This document shows positions 7,061-13,262 of a stretch of DNA of 13,262 bases, in pieces. The notes under the pieces were generated by a model that saw only the letters and a program-made list of their open reading frames with translations, ran no database searches and was not told the DNA's origin. Position 1 is the stretch's first letter, and every line of letters begins with the position of its first letter. This DNA is from Pseudomonadota bacterium. GTDB lineage: Bacteria > SAR324 > XYD2-FULL-50-16 > JAHJRI01. The DNA is taken from positions 1 to 13,262 of the forward strand of contig JAKSDL010000648.1 in assembly GCA_022360105.1 (NCBI GenBank). The letters are read 5' to 3'. A program made the translations under genes and the position numbers.

Positions 7061-9784
7061 TTAACGGTTTTTTAATTCTGCATGGGCAGCAGCCAAGCGG
7101 GCAATGGGAACTCTGAAAGGAGAGCAGGACACGTAATCCAGACCCAGTTTGTGGCAAAGATCAATCGATTTTGCTTCTCCGCCATGTTCCCCGCAAATAC
7201 CGATCTCAAGCTTGGAATTGGTGGCTTTGCCTTTTTCCACCGCAATTCTCATCAATTCTCCCACACCGTCCACATCGATCACAGCAAAAGGATCATCTTT
7301 CAGGATTCCTTTTTCCATATACTCAATCAAAAATCCTGCTTCGGCATCATCGCGAGAGATACCGTATGTTGTCTGGGTCAGATCGTTGGTTCCGAAAGAG
7401 AAGAACGCAGCATATTCTGCTATTTCATCAGCGGTAAGTGCTGCTCTTGGTACTTCAATCATGGTTCCGAATTTATATTCCAGATCCATGTTCTGCTCAT
7501 CCATTACCTTTCGTGCTTCTTTTTCGAGAGCATCCCTCTGGATCTTTAATTCATTGACATGGGTAGTCAAAGGAATCATGACCTCGGGTTTAACGTCAAT
7601 TCCTTCTCTGTTGACCATACAAGCTGCTTCAAAAATTGCTCTTACTTGCATGGTTGTAATCTCCGGCAGGTGAATGCCCAGTCGAACACCACGAAGACCC
7701 AGCATGGGGTTAGCTTCATGCAGATTATCAACCCGTTTTAAAATGCTTTCCTTTTCCCTGATTTTTTCCAGGTAACTATCGATTTCACCGAGATTTGGAG
7801 CATGTTGCAACCTGATTTTCAAATCGGTCAACTCGCTCATCAAGCTGGTATGGGACGGCATGAATTCGTGGAGAGGAGGATCCAGCAGCCGGATAATCAC
7901 GGGCATGCTATCCATGACCCGAAAAAGCTCGGCAAAATCATTTCTTTGAAATGGAAGCAGCACTTCCAACGCCTCGCTTCTTTCGATGGGTAGGTCGGTC
8001 ATAATCAACTTATGCACGTGTGGAAGTCTGTCTGTTTCAAAAAACATATGCTCCGACCGGCAAAGACCAATGCCTTCAGCCCCATAATCCAGGGCTCTTT
8101 TGGCGTCATCCGGATAATCGGAATTGGCTCGAATACCCAGTCGCCTGATATCGTCCGCCCAGGCCAGCAGTTTTTTCAGCCAGGGATCCTTGATATCCGG
8201 GATCTTAGTGGGTAGTTTACCTTGAAAAACCTCCCCTGAATTACCATCAATGGATATCCATTCCCCTTCATTAATCACATTGCCATTCACTTTGATGATC
8301 CGTTTATTCAGATCGATCTCCAAAGCTGCAACCCCTACTACTGCCGGTTTGCCAAATTGCCTTGCAACCAGGGCAGCGTGGCTGGTACGGCCTCCCCTGC
8401 TGGTCAGAATGCCTTTCGAAGCCAGCATTCCGTGAACATCATCCGGTTTGGTTTCAGCACGTACCATTATGACATCCTTCCCCTCATTGGACCAGGATTC
8501 AGCCAGATCGGCATCCATGGCTACGACTCCGTAAGCAGCCCCCGGGGAAGCGTTGATTCCGGTCGCCAACATATACCCGGCTTCTTTTGCCGTTAAAATG
8601 GTTTCCTGTCCAAACTGGGGATGCAAGAAGAAATCAACCTGCTCCGGAGAGACCCTTAGTACCGCTTCCTCTTTGCTGATTAGCTTTTCCTCAACCATAT
8701 CGGTAGCAATTCGCACAGCCGCCTGGGCTGTTCTTTTTCCATCACGGGTTTGCAACATCCAAAGCTTTTCTTTTTCAATGGTAAATTCGATATCCTGCAT
8801 TTCCCGGTAGTGATTTTCCAGTATTTGTGCAATTCGGTTCAGTTCCTTGAACGCCTCCGGCATTTCCTCTTTCAACTCCGAAATATCCTTGGTCATGCGA
8901 ATACCGGCCACAACGTCTTCTCCCTGGGCGTTGGTCAGATAATCACCTTCAAGATGTTTTTCCCCGGTTGATCCGCTACGGGTCATTGCAACACCGGTTG
9001 CACTATCATCCCCCATGTTGCCGAAAACCATTGCCATAATGTTTACTGCTGTCCCCAAGTCATGGGGAATACCAGTCGCATTCCGATAATCGATAGCCCG
9101 CTTGCCATTCCAACTGGCAAATACAGCTTCAGTAGCAAGATTGAGTTGTTCGAACGGATCTTCCGGAAACGAATGGCCTGCCTGCCGCATGAAAATATGC
9201 TTGAATTTTTCCGTCACCTGTTTCCAATGATCTGCTTCCAGGTCTGAATCACTGGTGACGCCTACTTTCTTTCTCATTTGGGTAATCACATCCTCAAACA
9301 TTTCATCCGGCATGCCCATGACAACACTTCCAAACATTTGAATCAGACGTCGATAGGCATCGTAGACAAAACACGGGTCATTGGTTTGCCTGGCCAGACC
9401 CTCCGCTGTCCGGTCGTTAAGGCCGATATTCAAAACGGTATCCATCATGCCCGGCATAGATAATTTGGCGCCGGATCGACAGGAAACCAATAAGGGATTT
9501 TCTGATCCTCCAAACTGTCTCCCCGTTTTTTCCTCAACCATTTTCATAGCTTCCAATACCTGATTCCACATACGATCCGGATAGGTTTTGTCATTTTGCA
9601 AATAAGCGTTGCAGGCTTCGGTAGTTATGGTAAAGCCATGAGGCACGGGTATACCGATCCGGCTCATTTCCGCGAGATTGGCACCTTTTCCACCCAGCAA
9701 TGCTTTAAAATTATCAAATTCACTACCCACCTCTTTTTCGATTTCTGCCATTTCATCAAAAAAATAGACCCATTTTTTTGCCAT
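7061..9784 (-). CDS. ppdK: Pyruvate, phosphate dikinase
   Basis: A complete 907-residue PPDK, slightly longer than the roughly 875 residues common in bacteria. It interconverts pyruvate + ATP + Pi and PEP + AMP + PPi in the cytoplasm. Depending on the pyrophosphate balance it serves gluconeogenesis or PPi-linked glycolysis. The N-terminal ATP-grasp domain shows LGGKGANLAEM (30-40), CRSGAKLSMPGMMDT (102-116) and the ATP-site region around TRSGSTGEK. The swivelling phosphohistidine domain has GGRTSHA with catalytic His469; Thr467, two residues earlier, is where the regulatory Thr sits in enzymes controlled by a PPDK regulatory protein. The C-terminal PEP/pyruvate barrel ends with GICGEHGG (Cys864 as proton donor) and SCSPFRVPIARLAAA. 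The start is fixed by AGGAG five bases before the ATG. No PpdK regulatory-protein gene is in the window. Confidence 0.98.
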   Translation of the reverse strand: MAKKWVYFFDEMAEIEKEVGSEFDNFKALLGGKGANLAEMSRIGIPVPHGFTITTEACNAYLQNDKTYPDRMWNQVLEAMKMVEEKTGRQFGGSENPLLVSCRSGAKLSMPGMMDTVLNIGLNDRTAEGLARQTNDPCFVYDAYRRLIQMFGSVVMGMPDEMFEDVITQMRKKVGVTSDSDLEADHWKQVTEKFKHIFMRQAGHSFPEDPFEQLNLATEAVFASWNGKRAIDYRNATGIPHDLGTAVNIMAMVFGNMGDDSATGVAMTRSGSTGEKHLEGDYLTNAQGEDVVAGIRMTKDISELKEEMPEAFKELNRIAQILENHYREMQDIEFTIEKEKLWMLQTRDGKRTAQAAVRIATDMVEEKLISKEEAVLRVSPEQVDFFLHPQFGQETILTAKEAGYMLATGINASPGAAYGVVAMDADLAESWSNEGKDVIMVRAETKPDDVHGMLASKGILTSRGGRTSHAALVARQFGKPAVVGVAALEIDLNKRIIKVNGNVINEGEWISIDGNSGEVFQGKLPTKIPDIKDPWLKKLLAWADDIRRLGIRANSDYPDDAKRALDYGAEGIGLCRSEHMFFETDRLPHVHKLIMTDLPIERSEALEVLLPFQRNDFAELFRVMDSMPVIIRLLDPPLHEFMPSHTSLMSELTDLKIRLQHAPNLGEIDSYLEKIREKESILKRVDNLHEANPMLGLRGVRLGIHLPEITTMQVRAIFEAACMVNREGIDVKPEVMIPLTTHVNELKIQRDALEKEARKVMDEQNMDLEYKFGTMIEVPRAALTADEIAEYAAFFSFGTNDLTQTTYGISRDDAEAGFLIEYMEKGILKDDPFAVIDVDGVGELMRIAVEKGKATNSKLEIGICGEHGGEAKSIDLCHKLGLDYVSCSPFRVPIARLAAAHAELKNR

Positions 9785-10212
9785 TTTTTCTCCTATCCTG
9801 AGGAATACCGGGGTTCAATTAACTATTATTCTTACTTTTAGAATTCAAAACGCCAATTAAGCTATTGAATGTTTTGGCTCAGACCTTTATCTATTCTCTT
9901 ATCTCCTTTATCAATATTTTAATTTTCATTCCAACCATAGCCAAAAGATCCTGAAGAGATCTTCAGGTAATACAATCATTAAGTGGCTAACTGCTTGCGG
10001 AAACAACTTGATTTTACCAAGTTTCCAAAAACTGACAAGTTTCAAAATAGTTTTTTATCTTCTCTTTTGTGTTTAAGGCGATTTGCAAAGACTTTATGCT
10101 GACACTTTACTGTGAAATTGAAACTGCGGCAAATTGGGCCCTCATATTGCACAATTCCTAACAGCGAAGGGTACACTTTTAGGGCATTAATAAACCTTAC
10201 AGGAGAGACAGC
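9785..10212. other. 428-bp intergenic region between divergent ppdK and OsmC genes
   Basis: This AT-rich region must hold promoters for ppdK (minus) and the OsmC gene (plus). It contains an 18-bp palindrome at 9950-9967 and a pair of CAAGTTTC direct repeats starting at 10018 and 10036, 18 bases apart. The first repeat also pairs with AACTTG at 10005-10010. No protein-coding sequence is credible here. Promoter matches are too weak to place. Confidence 0.65.
9950..9967. promoter_or_regulatory. 18-bp palindrome between ppdK and the OsmC gene
   Basis: The sequence CCTGAAGAGATCTTCAGG has perfect 8-base inverted arms around a GA centre. It lies 166 bases before the ppdK start and 246 before the OsmC gene. 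Its perfection and location in a divergent control region suggest a transcription-factor operator; a short hairpin is an alternative. Confidence 0.35.
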
Positions 10213-10611
10213 ATGGCAACGGTAAACCTGGTAGTAAAACAAACCGGCGGTTCAGCATCAGAAGTAGATGCAAGAGGACACACGCTGACGATGGATCGGC
10301 CGGAAGCAAAGGGAGGCACCAATGCCGGAATGATGGGAGGCGAAGCGTTATTGAGCGGTTTGGGTGGTTGTTTTATGAGTAATCTTCTGGCAGCCGCAGT
10401 AGCCAGGGATGTAAAACTTGATGAAGCTACCGCGGAAATTGCTGCGGAACTGGACAATACTCCTGCCCGATTCACGGCAATAACAATGAAAGTTACAGCA
10501 AAATATCCTGAGGGAACCGACTTTGAGAAATTAGTGACAATTGCTGAAAGAGGGTGTATTTCAGCCAACACCTTAAAAGGCTCGGTGGATCTGAAAGTGG
10601 TGATTGGTTAG
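10213..10611 (+). CDS. OsmC/Ohr-family protein (peroxide-reductase fold)
   Basis: A 132-residue OsmC-fold protein. The two redox cysteines are Cys53 in LSGLGGCFMSN and Cys115 in AERGCISANTL, and the conserved Glu44 of MMGGEALL precedes the first. Family members reduce organic or inorganic hydroperoxides in the cytoplasm using the Cys pair, recycled by lipoyl or thiol donors. It is somewhat short compared with OsmC/Ohr proper (about 140) and resembles the YhfA-like general OsmC group, so the exact substrate is open. The start is supported by AGGAGA six bases upstream of the ATG. It is divergent from ppdK and precedes the ferritin-like-REC gene on the same strand by 154 bases, which suggests a shared redox-stress theme. 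Confidence 0.92.
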   Translation: MATVNLVVKQTGGSASEVDARGHTLTMDRPEAKGGTNAGMMGGEALLSGLGGCFMSNLLAAAVARDVKLDEATAEIAAELDNTPARFTAITMKVTAKYPEGTDFEKLVTIAERGCISANTLKGSVDLKVVIG

Positions 10612-10689
10612 TCTTTCGAAACAATCAAGCAACTGTAATTATTATATATTCTTAATAAAGTTAGACTTCATATTCTGGCAGATATTCCC

Positions 10690-10760
10690 TCAGGTCAGTT
10701 GGGTTCCTGATTAGGTATTACAGGACCCAGTTGTGCTGCCACAACCTTAAACTGGGGGGA
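10690..10760 (+). promoter_or_regulatory. Candidate structured 5' leader with competing hairpins
   Basis: Three overlapping hairpins can form just before the ferritin-like-REC start codon. P1 pairs TCAGG (10690-10694) with CCTGA (10706-10710). P2 pairs GGGTTCCTG (10701-10709) with CAGGACCC (10721-10728), with one bulged T. P3 pairs CCCAGTT (10726-10732) with AACTGGG (10750-10756); inside the same interval GTTGTG (10730-10735) can instead pair with CACAAC (10740-10745). P2 excludes P1 and part of P3, and the 3' arm of P3 covers part of the G-rich ribosome binding site (10754-10760). This arrangement would allow translational control, but no known riboswitch class is recognised. Confidence 0.4.
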
Positions 10761-10765
10761 AGCTT

Positions 10766-11668
10766 ATGCGTGAGCTAATCGATTGGTTAATTGACATCGA
10801 AAAGCTGGCAGGTGATTTTTATCGTGAAGCTGCCGAGTTTTTTTCGAAAGACGACAGGGTTTATAAATTTCTTTGCAGCGCTGCTGAAGATGAATTGATG
10901 CATTTTCAGGTGATGGAAAAGGCAAAATCCCAGCTTAACAACATCACAATTCCAAAACCCCTGATTTCCTTGGATGAAGACGCGAAACATAAATTTGAGA
11001 CACCCTTCCTTATAGCTTCCGAGGGGATTAAGAACAAATCCCTTTCTTTTGAGCAACTCCTTGATTGTATCATTGAGACAGAATTTTCCGAATGGAACAA
11101 GATTTTTCTTTATGTGGTGAATACACTAAAAAAGGAAATGGGCAAATTCTATTATGTTGCCGCGAAAATTCAGGATCATATGGGAAGAATCATGCATTTT
11201 ATTGAATCAGTTCCTTATGCGACTAAAAAAATTGGGGAATTGCAATTGCTTGATCGCGTTTTTGAAGAAAATATTCTGATTGTGGATGACAATGAGATAC
11301 TTGCCGAATTTATGGAGTCTTTGCTGGAAGAGCAAGGCAATGTTGACATAGCCCATGATGGTAAAGAAGGTCTCGCAAAACTGGATGACAAGTTTTACAA
11401 ACTAATTGTATCTGACATCGACATGCCCTTAATGAATGGCATTGAGTTTTATCATGCTGCAGTGGACAGATACCCTACTGTGAAAAACAGATTCATGTTC
11501 ATTTCCGGTTTTGCTAAAGCTGACACAGTGAGATTTGCTGAAGAAAACAATCTAATTCTCTTGCCGAAACCGGCTCCCCTGGATGAGATTATGCGCAACG
11601 CTTTGAGCATTTTACACGAGGTAAAAACGACAAATCAGGTTTTACCAATTGTCAAACCAAAGCACTAA
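10766..11668 (+). CDS. Ferritin-like (rubrerythrin-type) domain fused to a response-regulator receiver
   Basis: A 300-residue two-domain protein. Residues 1-150 are a helical ferritin-like domain. Helix 1 has Glu12 and FYREAAEF; helix 2 has an ExxH pair, Glu43 and His46, in AEDELMHF. Helix 3 has IIETEFSEW with Glu104/Glu106, and helix 4 has RIMHF with His144, where the expected Glu is Arg141. Residues 168-288 are a complete receiver: acidic pair Asp174/Asp175 (ILIVDDNE), phospho-acceptor Asp217 (VSDIDMPLMNG), Ser247 (FISG) and Lys268 (LPKP). There is no DNA-binding or enzymatic output domain; the tail is short and basic. It would be a phosphorylatable protein whose partner domain may bind a diiron or related centre, linking redox or iron state to phosphorelay. 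No histidine kinase is nearby. GGGGGGA five bases before the ATG serves as the ribosome site. Confidence 0.85.
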   Translation: MRELIDWLIDIEKLAGDFYREAAEFFSKDDRVYKFLCSAAEDELMHFQVMEKAKSQLNNITIPKPLISLDEDAKHKFETPFLIASEGIKNKSLSFEQLLDCIIETEFSEWNKIFLYVVNTLKKEMGKFYYVAAKIQDHMGRIMHFIESVPYATKKIGELQLLDRVFEENILIVDDNEILAEFMESLLEEQGNVDIAHDGKEGLAKLDDKFYKLIVSDIDMPLMNGIEFYHAAVDRYPTVKNRFMFISGFAKADTVRFAEENNLILLPKPAPLDEIMRNALSILHEVKTTNQVLPIVKPKH

Positions 11669-11990
11669 AAAACTGAATTCTGCAAAAAAAAACGATCCCA
11701 CGATTGCTCTTAGCTTTCCCACCGGCTCGGTTGTTGCTCTTTATCTGCTTCCTGATAAATCCCTATCCTTTCGTAACTATTCACCACAGAGAAAAGACCT
11801 GGAATAGTATTGATGAAGTCAAGCCTGATCTGATGTTACGTCGCTCAACCAGCAGGCACTGGAAACAAAAACCTGACAATTAGTTTGCCGAATACTTATT
11901 TTCCCCATATGATGAAACCTGATTCCGGAATTATCAGTTCAACCTGTAATCAGGCTGGATGAAACCTCATCGAAAATAGGATCGAACCGT
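11669..11990. other. 322-bp intergenic region with AACCTGA-like repeats and a palindrome
   Basis: No credible gene is seen. One open stretch of about 60 codons lacks a start and any recognisable motif. In the second half, AACCT-based units occur at 11870, 11916, 11941 and 11963, and GATGAAACCTGAT (11911-11923) is repeated with one mismatch at 11958-11970. ATTCCGGAAT at 11922-11931 is a perfect 10-bp palindrome, nested in the approximate dyad CTGAT...ATCAG (11919-11937), about 55-70 bases before the next start codon. These are possible control sites for the downstream gene. Confidence 0.5.
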
Positions 11991-12974
11991 TTGAGCAAGA
12001 AAAAGCTAACTCGATTTTACGAGCAATTTACCGGCGATGACCAGGTCCTTATCCCTATCATTGCTGATCCGGATGCATTAGCCAGTGCAATGGCTGTTAA
12101 ACGTTTGCTCTGGAGAAAAACCGCGGGAATTACCATTGCTCACATCAACACGGTTAAACGCCCTGATAATCTTGCAATGATTCGTTTGCTGGGTGTCAAG
12201 TCAGTTCCTGTCAAGGAAATCGATCCAACTAAATTCACCAAAACCGTGCTGGTGGATGCCCAGCCAAACCACAATGATGCATTTTCCAAATTTGAGCCGG
12301 ATGTTATCATTGATCACCATCCGGATAGTTGTGACGAGGTTGAATATGAGGTTGAATATAAGGATATACGCCCCAAATATGGCGCAACAGCCAGTATTCT
12401 GCTGGAATACCTGAAAACCGCAAAAATCAAACCTTCCACCAGGCTGGCCACAGCCTTATATTACGCTATTCGAACTGATACCGATAACTTCAATCGGAAA
12501 GCCGTATATGAAGATGTGCGTGCGTTTCAGTATCTTTTCCCCCTGGCAAATATCCAGATTGTCAGAAAAATTGAAGCCGCTGAGATGAGACCTGGCTTTC
12601 TGAGATTTTTCAAAACTGCCATAGACAACAGAAAAAAACGAAAAGGCTGGATGTTTTCTCACTTGGGCGCAGTCCCCAGTCCTGATATTCTGGTTATTAT
12701 TGCAGATTTTTTCCTGCGCATAGATGATGTTAACTGGAGCATTGTTTCGGGAACCAACGGGAATAAACTGATTGTGATTTTTAGAAGTTTCGGTTACAGA
12801 AGAAATGCAGGAAAGGTGGCCGAAAAAGCTTTTGGAGAGCTAGGATCTGCCGGAGGACACAAGAGCGCTGCCAGGGCGGAAATTTCTCTTTCGGTCGTCA
12901 AAGAAAATGTTAATTGTGAGGCAGAAAACAAACTCGCAAACTGGATTATCAGCCAAATTCAAAAGAAAAAGTAA
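11991..12974 (+). CDS. DHH/DHHA1-family phosphoesterase (NrnA-like), TTG start
   Basis: A 327-residue DHH-superfamily protein. Motif I is ADPDALAS (Asp26, Asp28), motif II is LVDAQP (Asp89), the DHH motif is VIIDHHPD (Asp108-His109-His110), and motif IV is around RTDTDNF (Asp163). The C-terminal DHHA1 domain has GSAGGHKSAARAEI near residue 290. The family hydrolyses short RNA, pAp or cyclic-dinucleotide-type phosphodiesters with Mn2+; the exact substrate is unknown. In motif I the usual leading His (H-x-NPDGDA) aligns with Pro23, so one metal ligand seems to be missing. A TTG at 11991 is the only plausible start: the upstream in-frame stop is at 11913, no ATG lies between it and motif I, and TAGGA lies about nine bases before the TTG. 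It converges on the metallophosphoesterase gene. Confidence 0.88.
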   Translation: MSKKKLTRFYEQFTGDDQVLIPIIADPDALASAMAVKRLLWRKTAGITIAHINTVKRPDNLAMIRLLGVKSVPVKEIDPTKFTKTVLVDAQPNHNDAFSKFEPDVIIDHHPDSCDEVEYEVEYKDIRPKYGATASILLEYLKTAKIKPSTRLATALYYAIRTDTDNFNRKAVYEDVRAFQYLFPLANIQIVRKIEAAEMRPGFLRFFKTAIDNRKKRKGWMFSHLGAVPSPDILVIIADFFLRIDDVNWSIVSGTNGNKLIVIFRSFGYRRNAGKVAEKAFGELGSAGGHKSAARAEISLSVVKENVNCEAENKLANWIISQIQKKK

Positions 12975-12991
12975 CAAGCCCGAGTTACTTT
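12968..12991. terminator. Bidirectional terminator-like hairpin
   Basis: AAAGTAAC (12968-12975) and GTTACTTT (12984-12991) are perfect 8-base complements around an 8-base loop. The hairpin overlaps the TAA of the DHH gene and lies between two convergent genes. It is preceded by an A-run, which would be a U-run for the minus-strand transcript, so it could terminate both, better for the minus strand. Confidence 0.55.
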
Positions 12992-13006
12992 GCATAGAAA
13001 ATCCAT

Positions 13007-13262
13007 CTAAAGTCCGGTTGCGGTAATCCTTTCTTTTCCCGGTCCCAGATCTATCAAGAATCCCCGTCCGCCATCTCCCATACTGCAATTAACCACACAG
13101 GTATCCCCTCTATACTCCACTCCTGAGTTTTCATGAATGTGACCGCAGATAACGAGTTTTGGTCGTACCCGATCAATCAGGTTACCAAGGGCTTTACTTC
13201 CGGCATGAAATCGTTTTAAAACTTTGTCACATGAACCCCGTGGCGGGGTGTGGGTGACAATA
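13007..13262 (-). CDS. Calcineurin-like metallophosphoesterase, C-terminal fragment
   Basis: The last 84 residues and the TAG of a minus-strand gene that starts beyond the window. The fragment begins IVTHTPPRGSCDK, where the His is a metal ligand of the conserved H-x-PP turn. It continues with HAGSKAL and LVICGHIHENSG, the diagnostic GHxH motif of calcineurin-type phosphoesterases, then VVNCSMGDGGRGFLIDL. The family contains dinuclear-metal phosphodiesterases and phosphatases; the THTPP...GS-AL...GHIHE layout is typical of the small bacterial/archaeal ones of unknown substrate. It converges with the DHH phosphoesterase, 32 bases apart. Confidence 0.88.
   Translation of the reverse strand, partial: IVTHTPPRGSCDKVLKRFHAGSKALGNLIDRVRPKLVICGHIHENSGVEYRGDTCVVNCSMGDGGRGFLIDLGPGKERITATGL

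Noticed and set aside
7082..7549. Long open frames on the plus strand across ppdK (up to 174 codons)
   Set aside because: They are antisense to a fully conserved PPDK, show no family motifs, and reflect codon bias of the real gene.
10147..10177. TTGCAC...TACACT as a promoter for the OsmC gene
   Set aside because: The -35 matches only half of the consensus and the spacer is 19 bases, too weak to annotate.
10042..10242. Minus-strand open frame of 66 codons upstream of and overlapping the OsmC gene
   Set aside because: It overlaps the start of a well-supported gene, has no recognisable domain and no ribosome site.
10639..10658. TTATTA/TAATAA inverted repeat after the OsmC gene
   Set aside because: The arms are only A and T with an 8-base loop in an AT-rich stretch, so it is too weak to call a terminator.
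11775..11795. TTCACCACAGAG stretch resembling common CCACAGAG intergenic repeats
   Set aside because: Only one short unit is present, with no second copy or palindrome, so a repeat cannot be supported.
11690..11880. Open frame of about 60 codons in the gap after the ferritin-REC gene
   Set aside because: It has no ATG near its beginning, no Shine-Dalgarno and no motif; another frame there is also open for about 40 codons, so it looks like chance.

Overview
The window looks like chromosomal DNA from a free-living Gram-negative-type bacterium of moderate, slightly AT-rich composition. It has intact full-length metabolic and sensory genes, good Shine-Dalgarno sites before most of them, and no phage, IS, CRISPR, rRNA or tRNA genes. 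The gene mix fits an environmental member of the FCB/Calditrichota/KSB1 neighbourhood: PPDK, an AraM/EgsA-type glycerol-1-phosphate dehydrogenase homologue, a poly-HAMP chemoreceptor and a stand-alone KAS III homologue. That placement is a low-confidence inference from gene types only.

Layout: (1) 2-226 (+) is the C-terminal end of an EamA/DMT transporter. (2) 299-1354 (-) is a FabH-like ketoacyl synthase III, with a 17-bp palindrome upstream. (3) 1559-3406 (-) is a six-TM chemoreceptor with three tandem HAMP-like repeats. (4) 3407-3840 is a 434-bp AT-rich gap holding a 9-bp inverted repeat and a 68-bp imperfect palindrome built from repeated TTCGTG units. (5) 3841-4527 (+) is a nitroreductase whose coding sequence contains 16 consecutive A. 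(6) 4547-5878 and 5961-6842 (-) are a probable two-gene unit: a class IIA HAD phosphatase followed by the G1P dehydrogenase homologue. (7) 7061-9784 (-) is pyruvate phosphate dikinase, followed by a long imperfect hairpin. (8) 10213-10611 (+) is an OsmC-type peroxidase-like protein, divergent from PPDK. (9) 10766-11668 (+) is a fusion of a ferritin-like four-helix domain with a response-regulator receiver, preceded by a set of mutually exclusive hairpins, one of which overlaps its ribosome binding site. (10) 11991-12974 (+) is a DHH/DHHA1 phosphoesterase with a TTG start. It converges through a hairpin on (11) 13007-13262 (-), the C-terminal end of a calcineurin-like metallophosphoesterase.

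How the genes may work together: PPDK (pyruvate/PEP) and the HAD plus G1P-dehydrogenase pair (DHAP/glycerol phosphate) both act on three-carbon phosphates. They could feed gluconeogenesis, glycerol release or polar-lipid headgroup synthesis. OsmC, the nitroreductase and the ferritin-REC fusion form a loose redox/peroxide theme on the plus strand. The points most worth a second look are the ferritin-like-REC fusion with its structured leader, the HAD/G1PDH pair, the A16 tract inside the nitroreductase gene, and the TTCGTG palindromic element.
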